NCBI GenBank assembly: GCA_964648485.1
Contig: CAZYOF010000001.1
Coordinates: forward strand, 196,154 to 260,153
Direction of reading: 5' to 3'
DNA: 64,000 nucleotides
Source: DAIOEK01 sp964648485
GTDB taxonomy: Bacteria > Chloroflexota > Anaerolineae > Anaerolineales > Anaerolineaceae
The position numbers and the translations under genes are program-made. Position 1 is the first letter of the stretch. Every line of letters begins with the position of its first letter. This document shows positions 23,718-31,232 of the stretch, piece by piece. The notes below the pieces were generated by a model that was not told where the DNA came from, made no database searches, and saw only the letters and a program-made list of their open reading frames with translations.

Positions 23718-25661
23718 ATGTCGCACCTGAATGATGAAGAAATATCCGGAATAATCAAACAAAACCCGGATTATCAACCTCCCAAAAGCTGGCGGACCTG
23801 GCTTATTGGCAGGCCATTACAGACCGCAGATGCATCTCACCAAACAATTGGTAAATTAATCGGGCTGGCAGTCTTTGCGTCAGATGCTTTATCATCCACT
23901 GCGTATGCAACACAGGAAATGATGGTTATCCTGGCTGCTGCCGGGACTGCCGCATTTCAAGTCTCATTTCCGCTCTCACTTGCGATTGTCGCTTTACTTG
24001 CCATAGTAACCCTTTCCTACGAACAGACAATCCATGCCTATCCCAATGGTGGTGGCGCATATATAGTTTCCAGAGATAACCTTGGAGAGTTTCCCTCTCA
24101 GGTTGCTGGCGCTGCGCTGCTGATGGATTACATCCTAACCGTAGCTGTTTCTGTATCATCGGGTGTTGCTCAAATTGTCTCTGCATTTCCAGAAACATTC
24201 GAATACCGGGTTTGGCTTTCTGCCGGTTTTGTCCTTTTGATAACCATCATTAATCTCAGAGGGGTAAAAGAATCTGGCACCCTGTTTGCGATCCCGAGTT
24301 ATTTCTTTGTCGCCATGATGTACCTTACTGTGGGAATAGGATTGTTCCGTTACTTCACCGGTTCATTAGGGGTGGTGACCAATCCACCCGAAATGGAAAT
24401 GCTCCATGGTTTACAACCAATCACTTTCTTTCTAATCCTTAAAGCATTTTCCAGCGGATCGACTACTTTAACAGGTGTTGAAGCTATCTCAAATGGTGTA
24501 ACAGCGTTTAAAGAACCAAGAAGCGCAAATGCTGGAAAAACGCTGCTGGCTATGTCTACCATTCTTGGCAGCCTTCTCGTTGGGATCACTTTCTTAGCGG
24601 TCCATACAGTTGCCATTCCATCAGAAGAAGAAACCATCATTTCTCAATTGGCGAGAACTATCTGGGGATCACGCGGATTCTTTTATCTGGCAACAATCAC
24701 AGCAACCACAGTAATTCTGATCATGGCAGCCAATACCGCTTTTGCTGGTTTTCCCAGGTTGGGAGCTTTGATTGCTGAAGATGGATTTTTACCAAGGCAG
24801 CTTACATTCAGAGGCAGCAGATTAGTTTACTCTCGTGGGATTATTCTTCTGGCTATTGTAGCCGTTATTCTTATCGCCCTATTTAAAGCCAGTGTTACCC
24901 GGCTAATTCCGTTGTATGCGATTGGTGTATTCCTATCGTTTTCACTCTCGCAGGCTGGTATGGCTCATCGATGGTGGAAATCTGGCCGTCTTGGAAAGGA
25001 TGGCAGTATCACCGAACGCGGTTCTACCATTATTTATGATCGAAGCTGGTTGATTAAGATGATCATAAATGGTGTCGGAGCGTTAACAACTTTTGCTGTT
25101 ATGTGGGTGTTTGCTATCACAAAATTTGTTGATGGAGCCTATGTTGTTGTAATATTATTGCCGATTTTGATATTTGGATTTTATGCAATTCACAGACATT
25201 ACCGGAGCATAGCTGGAAAACTCTCCCTCGATAATTACGGTGCTCCACCGCGCATAATTCGACATCGGGTCTTGCTGCCTATCAGTGGCGTACATCGAGG
25301 CTCGCTCGCAGCTCTCAGATATGCAAGAACATTATCTGAAGATATCACAGCCGTTCATGTTTCCATTGACCCAGATGAAGCAAGAAAAGTCGAGGAAAAG
25401 TGGCAAATCTGGGGTGATGGGATCCGTCTGGTTGTTCTGGAATCTCAATATCGATTGATGGTTGAACCACTTTTACAGTATATTGAAGAAGTACGGGCGA
25501 ATATGCAACTGAATGAAACGCTGACGATCGTGGTCCCACAATTTGTTCCAAAACATTGGTGGAGTAATTCCCTCCATACACAAACTGCATTCATTTTACG
25601 TTCAGCGCTGATATTCAAACCTGGAATCGTTATAACGAATGTACCATATCAGGTTGATTAA
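23718..25661 (+). CDS. KimA/YdaO-like APC-superfamily permease (probable potassium importer)
   Basis: The protein has 647 residues. The opening WRTWLIGRPLQTADASHQ, then GLAVFASDALSSTAYATQE, matches KimA-type APC permeases, which import K+ with protons. About 12 membrane segments span residues 45-480. The last ~130 residues (from about 514, RHRVLLPISGVHRGSLAALR) form a universal-stress-like cytoplasmic domain, where KimA proteins bind c-di-AMP. An amino-acid permease is the alternative. The two TrkA-type proteins immediately downstream favour potassium. Confidence 0.78.
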   Translation: MSHLNDEEISGIIKQNPDYQPPKSWRTWLIGRPLQTADASHQTIGKLIGLAVFASDALSSTAYATQEMMVILAAAGTAAFQVSFPLSLAIVALLAIVTLSYEQTIHAYPNGGGAYIVSRDNLGEFPSQVAGAALLMDYILTVAVSVSSGVAQIVSAFPETFEYRVWLSAGFVLLITIINLRGVKESGTLFAIPSYFFVAMMYLTVGIGLFRYFTGSLGVVTNPPEMEMLHGLQPITFFLILKAFSSGSTTLTGVEAISNGVTAFKEPRSANAGKTLLAMSTILGSLLVGITFLAVHTVAIPSEEETIISQLARTIWGSRGFFYLATITATTVILIMAANTAFAGFPRLGALIAEDGFLPRQLTFRGSRLVYSRGIILLAIVAVILIALFKASVTRLIPLYAIGVFLSFSLSQAGMAHRWWKSGRLGKDGSITERGSTIIYDRSWLIKMIINGVGALTTFAVMWVFAITKFVDGAYVVVILLPILIFGFYAIHRHYRSIAGKLSLDNYGAPPRIIRHRVLLPISGVHRGSLAALRYARTLSEDITAVHVSIDPDEARKVEEKWQIWGDGIRLVVLESQYRLMVEPLLQYIEEVRANMQLNETLTIVVPQFVPKHWWSNSLHTQTAFILRSALIFKPGIVITNVPYQVD

Positions 25662-25690
25662 CCTGAGATAAAGGGATTAAGGATAAGCAT

Positions 25691-26341
25691 ATGAGAGTAA
25701 TTATTGTAGGTTGTGGTAGATTAGGGATCAACCTTGCCAGCAGCCTGGCCAAGAAGAATGTGGATGTAGCCATTATCGATTCAATAAAACTGGCTTTTTC
25801 AAATTTGCCTGCGGATTTTCAGGGCATTACCGTGGAAGGGGATGCATTAAACCAAGATGTTTTGATTAGAGCCGGCATTGAAAAAGCTGAAGCGCTGGTA
25901 GCGGTAACAAATTGTGATCCATTAAATGCTGTGGTCGCCAGTATTGCGAGGAATGTTTATCATGTTCCACACGTGGTTGTTCGCAATTATGATCCCCGGT
26001 GGCGTGAATTACAAGAGATGTTGAGCCTGCAGGTAATCAGTTCTACTGCCTGGGGAGCTCAACGCATTGAAGAGATGATCCATTCAGAAAATTTTCGCAC
26101 CATATTTTCTGCAGGGAATGGCGAAGTGGAAATCTACGAATTCGAGATCCCAGAACATTGGGATAACCAACGGTTGGGTGATTTGATCAACTCTGAGGAG
26201 TGCGTACCGGTTTCAATCACACGGGCTGGAACTGCCATTTTACCCACCTGCGATACGATTGTCAGCACGAATGATGTTGTTCTTTTTAGCGGAACCATGT
26301 CAGGCGCATTAGCTGTCCGCGATCAACTGAGGCAGAAGTAG
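25691..26341 (+). CDS. TrkA-family potassium uptake regulatory protein (first)
   Basis: The product has 216 residues. The N-terminal Rossmann domain (RCK_N) has the dinucleotide loop GCGRLGINLAS and the acidic EGDALN segment. A TrkA_C-type domain follows from about residue 145. Such proteins bind NAD(H), ATP or c-di-AMP and gate Trk/Ktr or other K+ transporters. It lies 29 bases after the permease and 9 bases before a second, diverged copy. AAGGATAA precedes the ATG. Confidence 0.87.
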   Translation: MRVIIVGCGRLGINLASSLAKKNVDVAIIDSIKLAFSNLPADFQGITVEGDALNQDVLIRAGIEKAEALVAVTNCDPLNAVVASIARNVYHVPHVVVRNYDPRWRELQEMLSLQVISSTAWGAQRIEEMIHSENFRTIFSAGNGEVEIYEFEIPEHWDNQRLGDLINSEECVPVSITRAGTAILPTCDTIVSTNDVVLFSGTMSGALAVRDQLRQK

Positions 26342-26350
26342 GAGGATGAA

Positions 26351-27031
26351 ATGTTGGTAATTATTGCTGGCGCCGGAAGAGTTGGTGCGCAACTGGCAAA
26401 AATGCTTTTAAATCAAGATTATGATGTGCGATTAATTGATAACCGTAAAGAGATACTTGCCCGGGTGCATAAAGAACTACCTACTGAAGTGATCTTTGAA
26501 GGAGATCCCATTGATCCGATCGTACTTGAGAAGGCTGGTATCAGAAATGCTCAGGTAACGGCTGCGTGCACAGCCAGTGACGAAACAAACCTTGCCTTTT
26601 GTTATTATGTTCGTGAAAAATACAAAGTAAATCGGACCATAGCCAGGGTGAATAACCCAAAGAATGCCTGGCTATTCGATGCAAAATTTCATGTTGATGT
26701 AGCTCTGAATCAGGCAGATATTCTGGCACGCCTCATTGAAGAAGAGATGTCAATGGGCGATATGATGACTCTGGTTAAACTACGTCGCGGAAATTACTCT
26801 CTGGTAGAAGAGAAGATTTCTCCAGGAGCAAAAGCCATTGGCGTAATGATTAAAGATCTCCAATTGCCTGAGAAGGTAGTTATTGCTGGTATCATACGAA
26901 AGGGAGAGGTAATGATCCCCCGGGGAATCACAGTATTTGAAGAAGGGGATGAAGTGTTGGCAGTTACCGATGGAGATGGAGCAGATCAATTGGCAGCAAT
27001 GCTGTCTGGTCCGTCCCCATTTACGAAGTAG
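26351..27031 (+). CDS. TrkA-family potassium uptake regulatory protein (second)
   Basis: The product has 226 residues with the same RCK_N plus TrkA_C layout: GAGRVGAQLAKML, FEGDPIDPIVLEKAG, and a C-terminal part ending in EGDEVLAVTDGDGADQL. Clear divergence from the first copy suggests a heteromeric ring rather than a recent duplication. GGAGGATG gives a strong ribosome binding site. No TrkH/KtrB pore gene follows, so the partner is presumably the upstream permease or a pore encoded elsewhere. Confidence 0.87.
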   Translation: MLVIIAGAGRVGAQLAKMLLNQDYDVRLIDNRKEILARVHKELPTEVIFEGDPIDPIVLEKAGIRNAQVTAACTASDETNLAFCYYVREKYKVNRTIARVNNPKNAWLFDAKFHVDVALNQADILARLIEEEMSMGDMMTLVKLRRGNYSLVEEKISPGAKAIGVMIKDLQLPEKVVIAGIIRKGEVMIPRGITVFEEGDEVLAVTDGDGADQLAAMLSGPSPFTK

Positions 27032-27039
27032 ATTTAAGA

Positions 27040-27068
27040 TTGATTAAAATGCATCCATAAGGTATAAT
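27040..27068 (+). promoter_or_regulatory. Promoter of the rpmH-rnpA-yidC operon
   Basis: TTGATT (27040-27045) and TATAAT (27063-27068) are exactly 17 bases apart. It lies in the gap after the TrkA genes, about 45 bases before rpmH. No DnaA boxes are present in this gap. Confidence 0.75.
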
Positions 27069-27114
27069 TTCGACCTTGCTTGGAGCAATTATTGATTTTT
27101 GAAAGGGAATAAGC

Positions 27115-27285
27115 ATGCCGAAGAGAACATATCAGCCACATATTCGCCGGCGCATCCGTGTCCATGGGTTCCGCGCCAGAATGGAAACCGCAGATGGACG
27201 CGAGGTTTTGAAACGCCGTCGTCTTCGTGGTCGCCATAAATTGACCGTTTCCATGAATAATCATGTGAAGCGTGTCCGCTGGTAA
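27115..27285 (+). CDS. rpmH: 50S ribosomal protein L34
   Basis: The product has 56 residues. It begins MPKRTYQPHIRRRIRVHGFR and continues with ARMETADGREVLKRRRLRGR and HKLTVS, the L34 signature. Usual L34 is about 45 residues. Here an extra basic tail of about ten residues (MNNHVKRVRW) follows. GAAAGGG precedes the ATG. It begins the conserved rpmH-rnpA-yidD-yidC-jag block, which often sits near dnaA, but no dnaA is in this window. Confidence 0.95.
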   Translation: MPKRTYQPHIRRRIRVHGFRARMETADGREVLKRRRLRGRHKLTVSMNNHVKRVRW

Positions 27286-27344
27286 ATCAAACCAGAGGAT
27301 CAAGAGATAACTTACACTAGGTTTTTTTCAGGTCAGGTTATCAA

Positions 27345-27701
27345 GTGAAGCGAATAACTCGCCTGACCAGTTCAAGCGATATACAGCGGGTGAGGCGTCT
27401 GGGAAGGTCGAGTGCCCACCCGCTGCTTGTGTTAGCTGCAATCCAGAGTGATTTTCCGGGTCCCACACGGATTGCTGTAATAGCCGGTAAAAGCATTGGA
27501 GGGGCGGTGCAACGTAACCGTGCAAAAAGACGCTTGCGTGGAGCGTTACAGGAATGCTCTGATATCATACAACCCGGTTTTGATGTGATATGCATCGCCA
27601 GACGACCTATCATTGAAGCCCCATTTTCTGATCTTGTAGATGCCTTAAGAGAATTGCTTTGCAAAGTCGATTTATATGAGCTTGATCATGTGCCCGGATA
27701 G
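27345..27701 (+). CDS. rnpA: Ribonuclease P protein component
   Basis: The 118-residue basic protein subunit of RNase P helps the catalytic RNA mature tRNA 5' ends. The start is GTG at 27345 (VKRITRLTSSSDIQRV). The family core is AVIAGKSIGGAVQRNRAKRRLR, which holds the RNR-type motif. Position directly after rpmH supports the call. It overlaps yidD by 26 bases if yidD starts at 27676. Confidence 0.92.
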   Translation: MKRITRLTSSSDIQRVRRLGRSSAHPLLVLAAIQSDFPGPTRIAVIAGKSIGGAVQRNRAKRRLRGALQECSDIIQPGFDVICIARRPIIEAPFSDLVDALRELLCKVDLYELDHVPG

Positions 27702-27981
27702 CCCTATCCGTTCGGAATACGCTTCTGAACCAGCATTGAAAGAATTAAAATTCACCTGGAAAACAGCTCCCAGATGGGTTTTACTTGCGCTTATTCGAGT
27801 TTACCAAAAGCTTATATCGCCGGTTATTGCTGCGAACTCCTGCCGCTTTTATCCCTCCTGTTCTCATTATGGATATCAGGCGATCTATAAATATGGTTTA
27901 ATCAAGGGGAGCGGTATGGCAATCTGGCGTGTATTACGCTGCAATCCATTTAATCCCGGTGGTTACGATCCGGTACCCTGA
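27676..27981 (+). CDS. yidD: Membrane protein insertion efficiency factor YidD
   Basis: This 101-residue YidD/HlyA-type protein carries the hallmark cysteine-rich motif CRFYPSCSHYGYQAI and the C-terminal RCNPFNPGGYDPVP. An amphipathic segment (APRWVLLALIRVYQKLISP) precedes them. YidD assists membrane insertion with YidC. The start is uncertain: ATGs at 27676 and 27688 are both possible, neither has a good ribosome binding site, and the first ~25 residues are not part of the conserved domain. Confidence 0.88.
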   Translation: MSLIMCPDSPIRSEYASEPALKELKFTWKTAPRWVLLALIRVYQKLISPVIAANSCRFYPSCSHYGYQAIYKYGLIKGSGMAIWRVLRCNPFNPGGYDPVP

Positions 27982-28012
27982 AAATAAGGATTATTTCAAC
28001 GGAACAATTAAC

Positions 28013-29074
28013 ATGAAAAAAGTATTGCCTTCTCTAATATTCTTAACACTCATAGCCAGCTTTCTTCTCACCGGTTGTACTGGTGTGGGTGCAGCGACAA
28101 GCTGGCCGGGGATTTCAGTTGCAGATGGACGCGTCTATCTCTCTTACGCAACCGAAGTGTTTGCCCTAAATCCAGATAACGGTACCATGATCTGGCGCTA
28201 TCCTGAAAAACCAAATGCGAAAGTCATGTATTACGCACCCGCTGGTTTAACCCAAGATGGTATTTTGGTGGTCGGAGATTATCAACATACTATTCACGGA
28301 TTAAATGCTGATACGGGTGTGCAAGCCTGGAGTTATGTAACAGGTAACCGTATCGTAGCAGCGCCATTAGTTGTAGATGATTTAGTTTTAGTTCCCTCTA
28401 CAGATGGAATTTTATACGCCCTCGACTCCAGAGGTGATTTGATCTGGAAGTTTACAACCAGTAGCTCATTATGGGCACAACCAGCATTCGATGATGGTGT
28501 GATTTATTTGTCAGCGATGGATCACAAGATGTACGCCCTTTCTGTGAAAGATGGTAATCTGCTCTGGAGCTCTGATCTTGGATCGGCGGCGATTTCTAAT
28601 CCATCCATTGAACCAGGAAAAGCTCTTTATGTTGGCACCATTGGTGGAGATCTGATTGCTCTGGATATCAAAACTGGAAACCAGCTCTGGAAGCATACCT
28701 CTGATTACGGTATTTGGGCGACTCCCATGCTCAAAGATAATGTTCTATATTATGGCGATTTGGAAGGTAATTTTGTTGCTTTCGATGCAACTAAACAGCA
28801 ACCTCTCTGGCAGTATAAGGCGGCTGGCGCCATAGTCAGTGCTGCTTTACTTAAGGATGATCGGATCCTTTTTTCATCAGAAAATGGGGTACTGAATATC
28901 ATTGGTTATGATGGTAAAGTCATTCTCAGCCCTGCAATCAGTGAAAAGCTTTACGGTTCGCCAGTTTCCACCAATGGGTACACTTTGGTGGGTGTTACGA
29001 CTTCAAAAGATAAAATCCTCTCCGCTTTAGACCAGAATGGAAACCAGGTCTGGGCGTTCCAGGTACCCAAGTAA
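28013..29074 (+). CDS. PQQ-type beta-propeller lipoprotein (BamB-like fold)
   Basis: The product has 353 residues. The signal peptide MKKVLPSLIFLTLIASFLLT ends in a lipobox with Cys at residue 22, which is why the start at 28013 was chosen over an upstream ATG inside yidD. The mature part has six or seven propeller blades with tryptophan-docking repeats such as ALNPDNGTMIWRY, GLNADTGVQAWSY, ALSVKDGNLLWSS and ALDIKTGNQLWKH. No metal or PQQ-binding catalytic site is evident. It lies between yidD and yidC, a place usually without such a gene, so a role in membrane protein insertion or quality control outside the membrane is a fair guess. Confidence 0.82.
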   Translation: MKKVLPSLIFLTLIASFLLTGCTGVGAATSWPGISVADGRVYLSYATEVFALNPDNGTMIWRYPEKPNAKVMYYAPAGLTQDGILVVGDYQHTIHGLNADTGVQAWSYVTGNRIVAAPLVVDDLVLVPSTDGILYALDSRGDLIWKFTTSSSLWAQPAFDDGVIYLSAMDHKMYALSVKDGNLLWSSDLGSAAISNPSIEPGKALYVGTIGGDLIALDIKTGNQLWKHTSDYGIWATPMLKDNVLYYGDLEGNFVAFDATKQQPLWQYKAAGAIVSAALLKDDRILFSSENGVLNIIGYDGKVILSPAISEKLYGSPVSTNGYTLVGVTTSKDKILSALDQNGNQVWAFQVPK

Positions 29075-29085
29075 AGGATTAGAGC

Positions 29086-29904
29086 ATGTGGGATACTTTC
29101 ATAATTCAACCATTTATTAATGTCCTTCTATTTATTTATACCCTGGTATGGAATAATTTTGGACTGGCGATCATTCTATTCACAATTCTTATCCGCTTAA
29201 TTACGCATCCGCTTACAGTTAAGCAGATAAAAGGAACAACCGCGGTCACTGAGATCCAAAAAGATCCGCGTATGATCGAAGCACAAACGAAGTACAAAAA
29301 TGATAAAGAGAAATTAGCTCAAGTCCAGATGGAGCTCTACAAGGAAAAAGGAGTAAACCCATTTGCTTCCTGTCTTCCTACACTGATCCAATTCCCCATT
29401 ATCATCGGGCTCTATCAGAGTATCATGTTGGGTTTGGCTTCATCTCCTATTGAACTCCTCAACCTCACCAGACATATTTACCCGCAGTTTCTGGATGTCG
29501 CAACTCTCATCCCCCTCAACAGTCATTTCTTATGGATGAACCTGGGACAACCTGAGAGTTTAAAACTGCCATTCCTGCCATTTGGTATACCCGTTCTGGC
29601 AATCATCGTTGTAGTGACCACCTTCCTGCAATCCAGATTGATGACTCCGCCTTCTGCGCAGCCAAATGATCAGGGTGCCCAAATGTCGAAGATGATGAAC
29701 TTATATATGCCTTTCTTGATGGGTTATCTGGCTTTAACTTTTTCTTCCGGTTTGGCGGTGTACTTCGTTGCAAGCAACCTTGTGGGTATTATGCAATATG
29801 CACTTCTTGGAAAATTGGATATCAACAACCTGATTCCAGGATTGAAAAAGCCTGAACCTCAGGTAGTGAATGTAAAACCCTCAAAAGCCAAAAAAGCAAA
29901 ATAA
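29086..29904 (+). CDS. yidC: Membrane protein insertase YidC/Oxa1
   Basis: This 272-residue insertase lacks the large periplasmic domain of Gram-negative YidC. The key arginine of the hydrophilic groove is in FTILIRLITHPLTVKQ. A coiled loop (KYKNDKEKLAQVQMELYKEKGVNPF) and CLPTLIQFPIIIGLYQS follow, then two further membrane segments and a lysine-rich C-terminal tail. No lipobox is seen. It is followed 14 bases later by jag, as in many bacteria. Confidence 0.93.
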   Translation: MWDTFIIQPFINVLLFIYTLVWNNFGLAIILFTILIRLITHPLTVKQIKGTTAVTEIQKDPRMIEAQTKYKNDKEKLAQVQMELYKEKGVNPFASCLPTLIQFPIIIGLYQSIMLGLASSPIELLNLTRHIYPQFLDVATLIPLNSHFLWMNLGQPESLKLPFLPFGIPVLAIIVVVTTFLQSRLMTPPSAQPNDQGAQMSKMMNLYMPFLMGYLALTFSSGLAVYFVASNLVGIMQYALLGKLDINNLIPGLKKPEPQVVNVKPSKAKKAK

Positions 29905-29918
29905 AATGAGAGGTTAGG

Positions 29919-30662
29919 ATGTCAGAGCAAAGAAATGAGTTTGAAGTGACAGCAGCTTCTGTAGAAGAAGCCATTGAAACAGGTCTGGCTGATCTTGAAT
30001 TATCCATCGACGATGTGGATGTTGAAATTGTAGATGATGGAAGCAAGGGATTTCTGGGTCTGGGTACCCGTCCTTCAAAGGTTAAGTTTGTGCTCAAAGA
30101 AGGCATTCCAGTGCCGGAAAAAATGCTGAAAGTTCTCGAAGAGAAAAAAAAGACAGCTGAAAAAGCCGATAAACCTGTTGTTGACGTAGAAGACCCTATC
30201 CTTCGGGTAGCCAGAGAAACCGTCAGTGAGCTGTTGGAACAGATGAAGATCTCAGCTCAGGTCACTTCTACCTTTCTAGAAGATGGGAAAGATGAAGAAC
30301 AGGATTCTGTTCTGGTAGAAATTACCGGCAGTGACTTAAGCATTCTGATTGGAAGAAAATCTGAAACACTTAACTCATTGCAATATATAGCAAGCCTGAT
30401 TGTCGGTAAGCGGTTGGAAAAGTGGGTACCTTTAACGATTGATGTAGAAGGATACCGTGGTCGACGGGAACGACAACTGACCCAGCTTGCATTACGCATG
30501 GCTGAACAGGCAATCGCTACCGGAAGACGTCAAACATTGGAACCGATGCCGGCGAATGAACGTAGAATCATTCACCTTGTCCTGCGCGATCATCCACAGG
30601 TGATGACGGAGAGCACCGGTGAAGAGCCTAACAGAAAATTGACGATAATTTTAAAAAAGTAA
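29919..30662 (+). CDS. jag: Jag/KhpB RNA-binding protein (Jag_N, KH, R3H)
   Basis: The product has 247 residues with three domains. Jag_N (about 3-55) includes SKGFLGLGTRPSKVKFVL. The KH domain (about 135-170) has the loop ILIGRKSETLNSLQYIASL. The R3H domain (about 180-245) includes MPANERRIIHLVLRDHP. KhpB proteins bind RNA and influence cell division and envelope synthesis. It is the last gene of the rpmH block; a terminator follows. Confidence 0.92.
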   Translation: MSEQRNEFEVTAASVEEAIETGLADLELSIDDVDVEIVDDGSKGFLGLGTRPSKVKFVLKEGIPVPEKMLKVLEEKKKTAEKADKPVVDVEDPILRVARETVSELLEQMKISAQVTSTFLEDGKDEEQDSVLVEITGSDLSILIGRKSETLNSLQYIASLIVGKRLEKWVPLTIDVEGYRGRRERQLTQLALRMAEQAIATGRRQTLEPMPANERRIIHLVLRDHPQVMTESTGEEPNRKLTIILKK

Positions 30663-30682
30663 CAATGAAAGTCAAAAATTTC

Positions 30683-30712
30683 AAGCTGCCTGACAAGGCA
30701 GCTTGGTTTTTT
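30683..30712 (+). terminator. Terminator of the rpmH-jag operon
   Basis: AAGCTGCCT (30683-30691) and AGGCAGCTT (30696-30704) pair perfectly around GACA, followed by GG and six T. Confidence 0.88.
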
Positions 30713-30764
30713 AATATTTGATAACAATGTAAAATGATATGTATCTCAGTAGAGGAGCAATTCC

Positions 30765-31199
30765 ATGGCAATCTGGCTTGTTGTGATTATCGGTTTAATT
30801 GGCGGCACTGCTGTAGGGCTGCAATCGCCCATTGCCGGAGCAATGGGACAAAAGATAGGCGGCACCGCCAGCAGTTTCCTGATCCATTTGAGTGGGATGG
30901 TGTTTTCTGGCTTATTTCTTTTTATCCGCGGTGGAGAACGGATTCATGATTGGAAAACTTTGCCCTGGTATATGCTCTTTGCCGGTGTATTTGGTTTGAT
31001 ACTTTATCTTACTATTAGTGTAACCTTGCCGCGACTGGGCAGTACTATGATGGTGGCGCTGATTATCATTGGTCAGCTTGTAACCGGAGTCATCATCGAT
31101 CATTTTGGATTGCTGGGTGTTATTACACGCCAGATAGATTTATCCCGGATACTCGGAGTAATCGCGCTCGTGGTTGGAGCTTACATGATTGCAAAATAA
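30765..31199 (+). CDS. YdcZ (DUF606) family DMT transporter
   Basis: The product is a 144-residue integral membrane protein with five hydrophobic helices. The opening has GLIGGTAVGLQSPI, and LGSTMMVALIIIGQLVTGVIID lies in the middle. Both fit the small YdcZ/DUF606 branch of the drug/metabolite transporter superfamily, which often work as pairs or dimers. The substrate is unknown. GAGGAG precedes the ATG. The gene is monocistronic between two terminators. The gap 30713-30765 has a weak TAAAAT -10 but no clear -35. Confidence 0.82.
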   Translation: MAIWLVVIIGLIGGTAVGLQSPIAGAMGQKIGGTASSFLIHLSGMVFSGLFLFIRGGERIHDWKTLPWYMLFAGVFGLILYLTISVTLPRLGSTMMVALIIIGQLVTGVIIDHFGLLGVITRQIDLSRILGVIALVVGAYMIAK

Positions 31200-31200
31200 A

Positions 31201-31230
31201 AATAATCCGGGTTTACCCGGATTATTTTTT
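31201..31230 (+). terminator. Bidirectional terminator between the DMT gene and ileS
   Basis: AATAATCCGGGT (31201-31212) and ACCCGGATTATT (31215-31226) are perfect inverted arms. T runs follow on both strands, so it ends both converging genes. Confidence 0.87.
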
Positions 31231-31232
31231 GC

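Noticed and set aside
27032..27114. Possible origin of replication next to rpmH
   Set aside because: The rpmH block often neighbours dnaA and oriC. This gap is under 90 bases, has no TTATNCACA boxes, and is explained by a promoter; no dnaA, dnaN or gidA is in the window.
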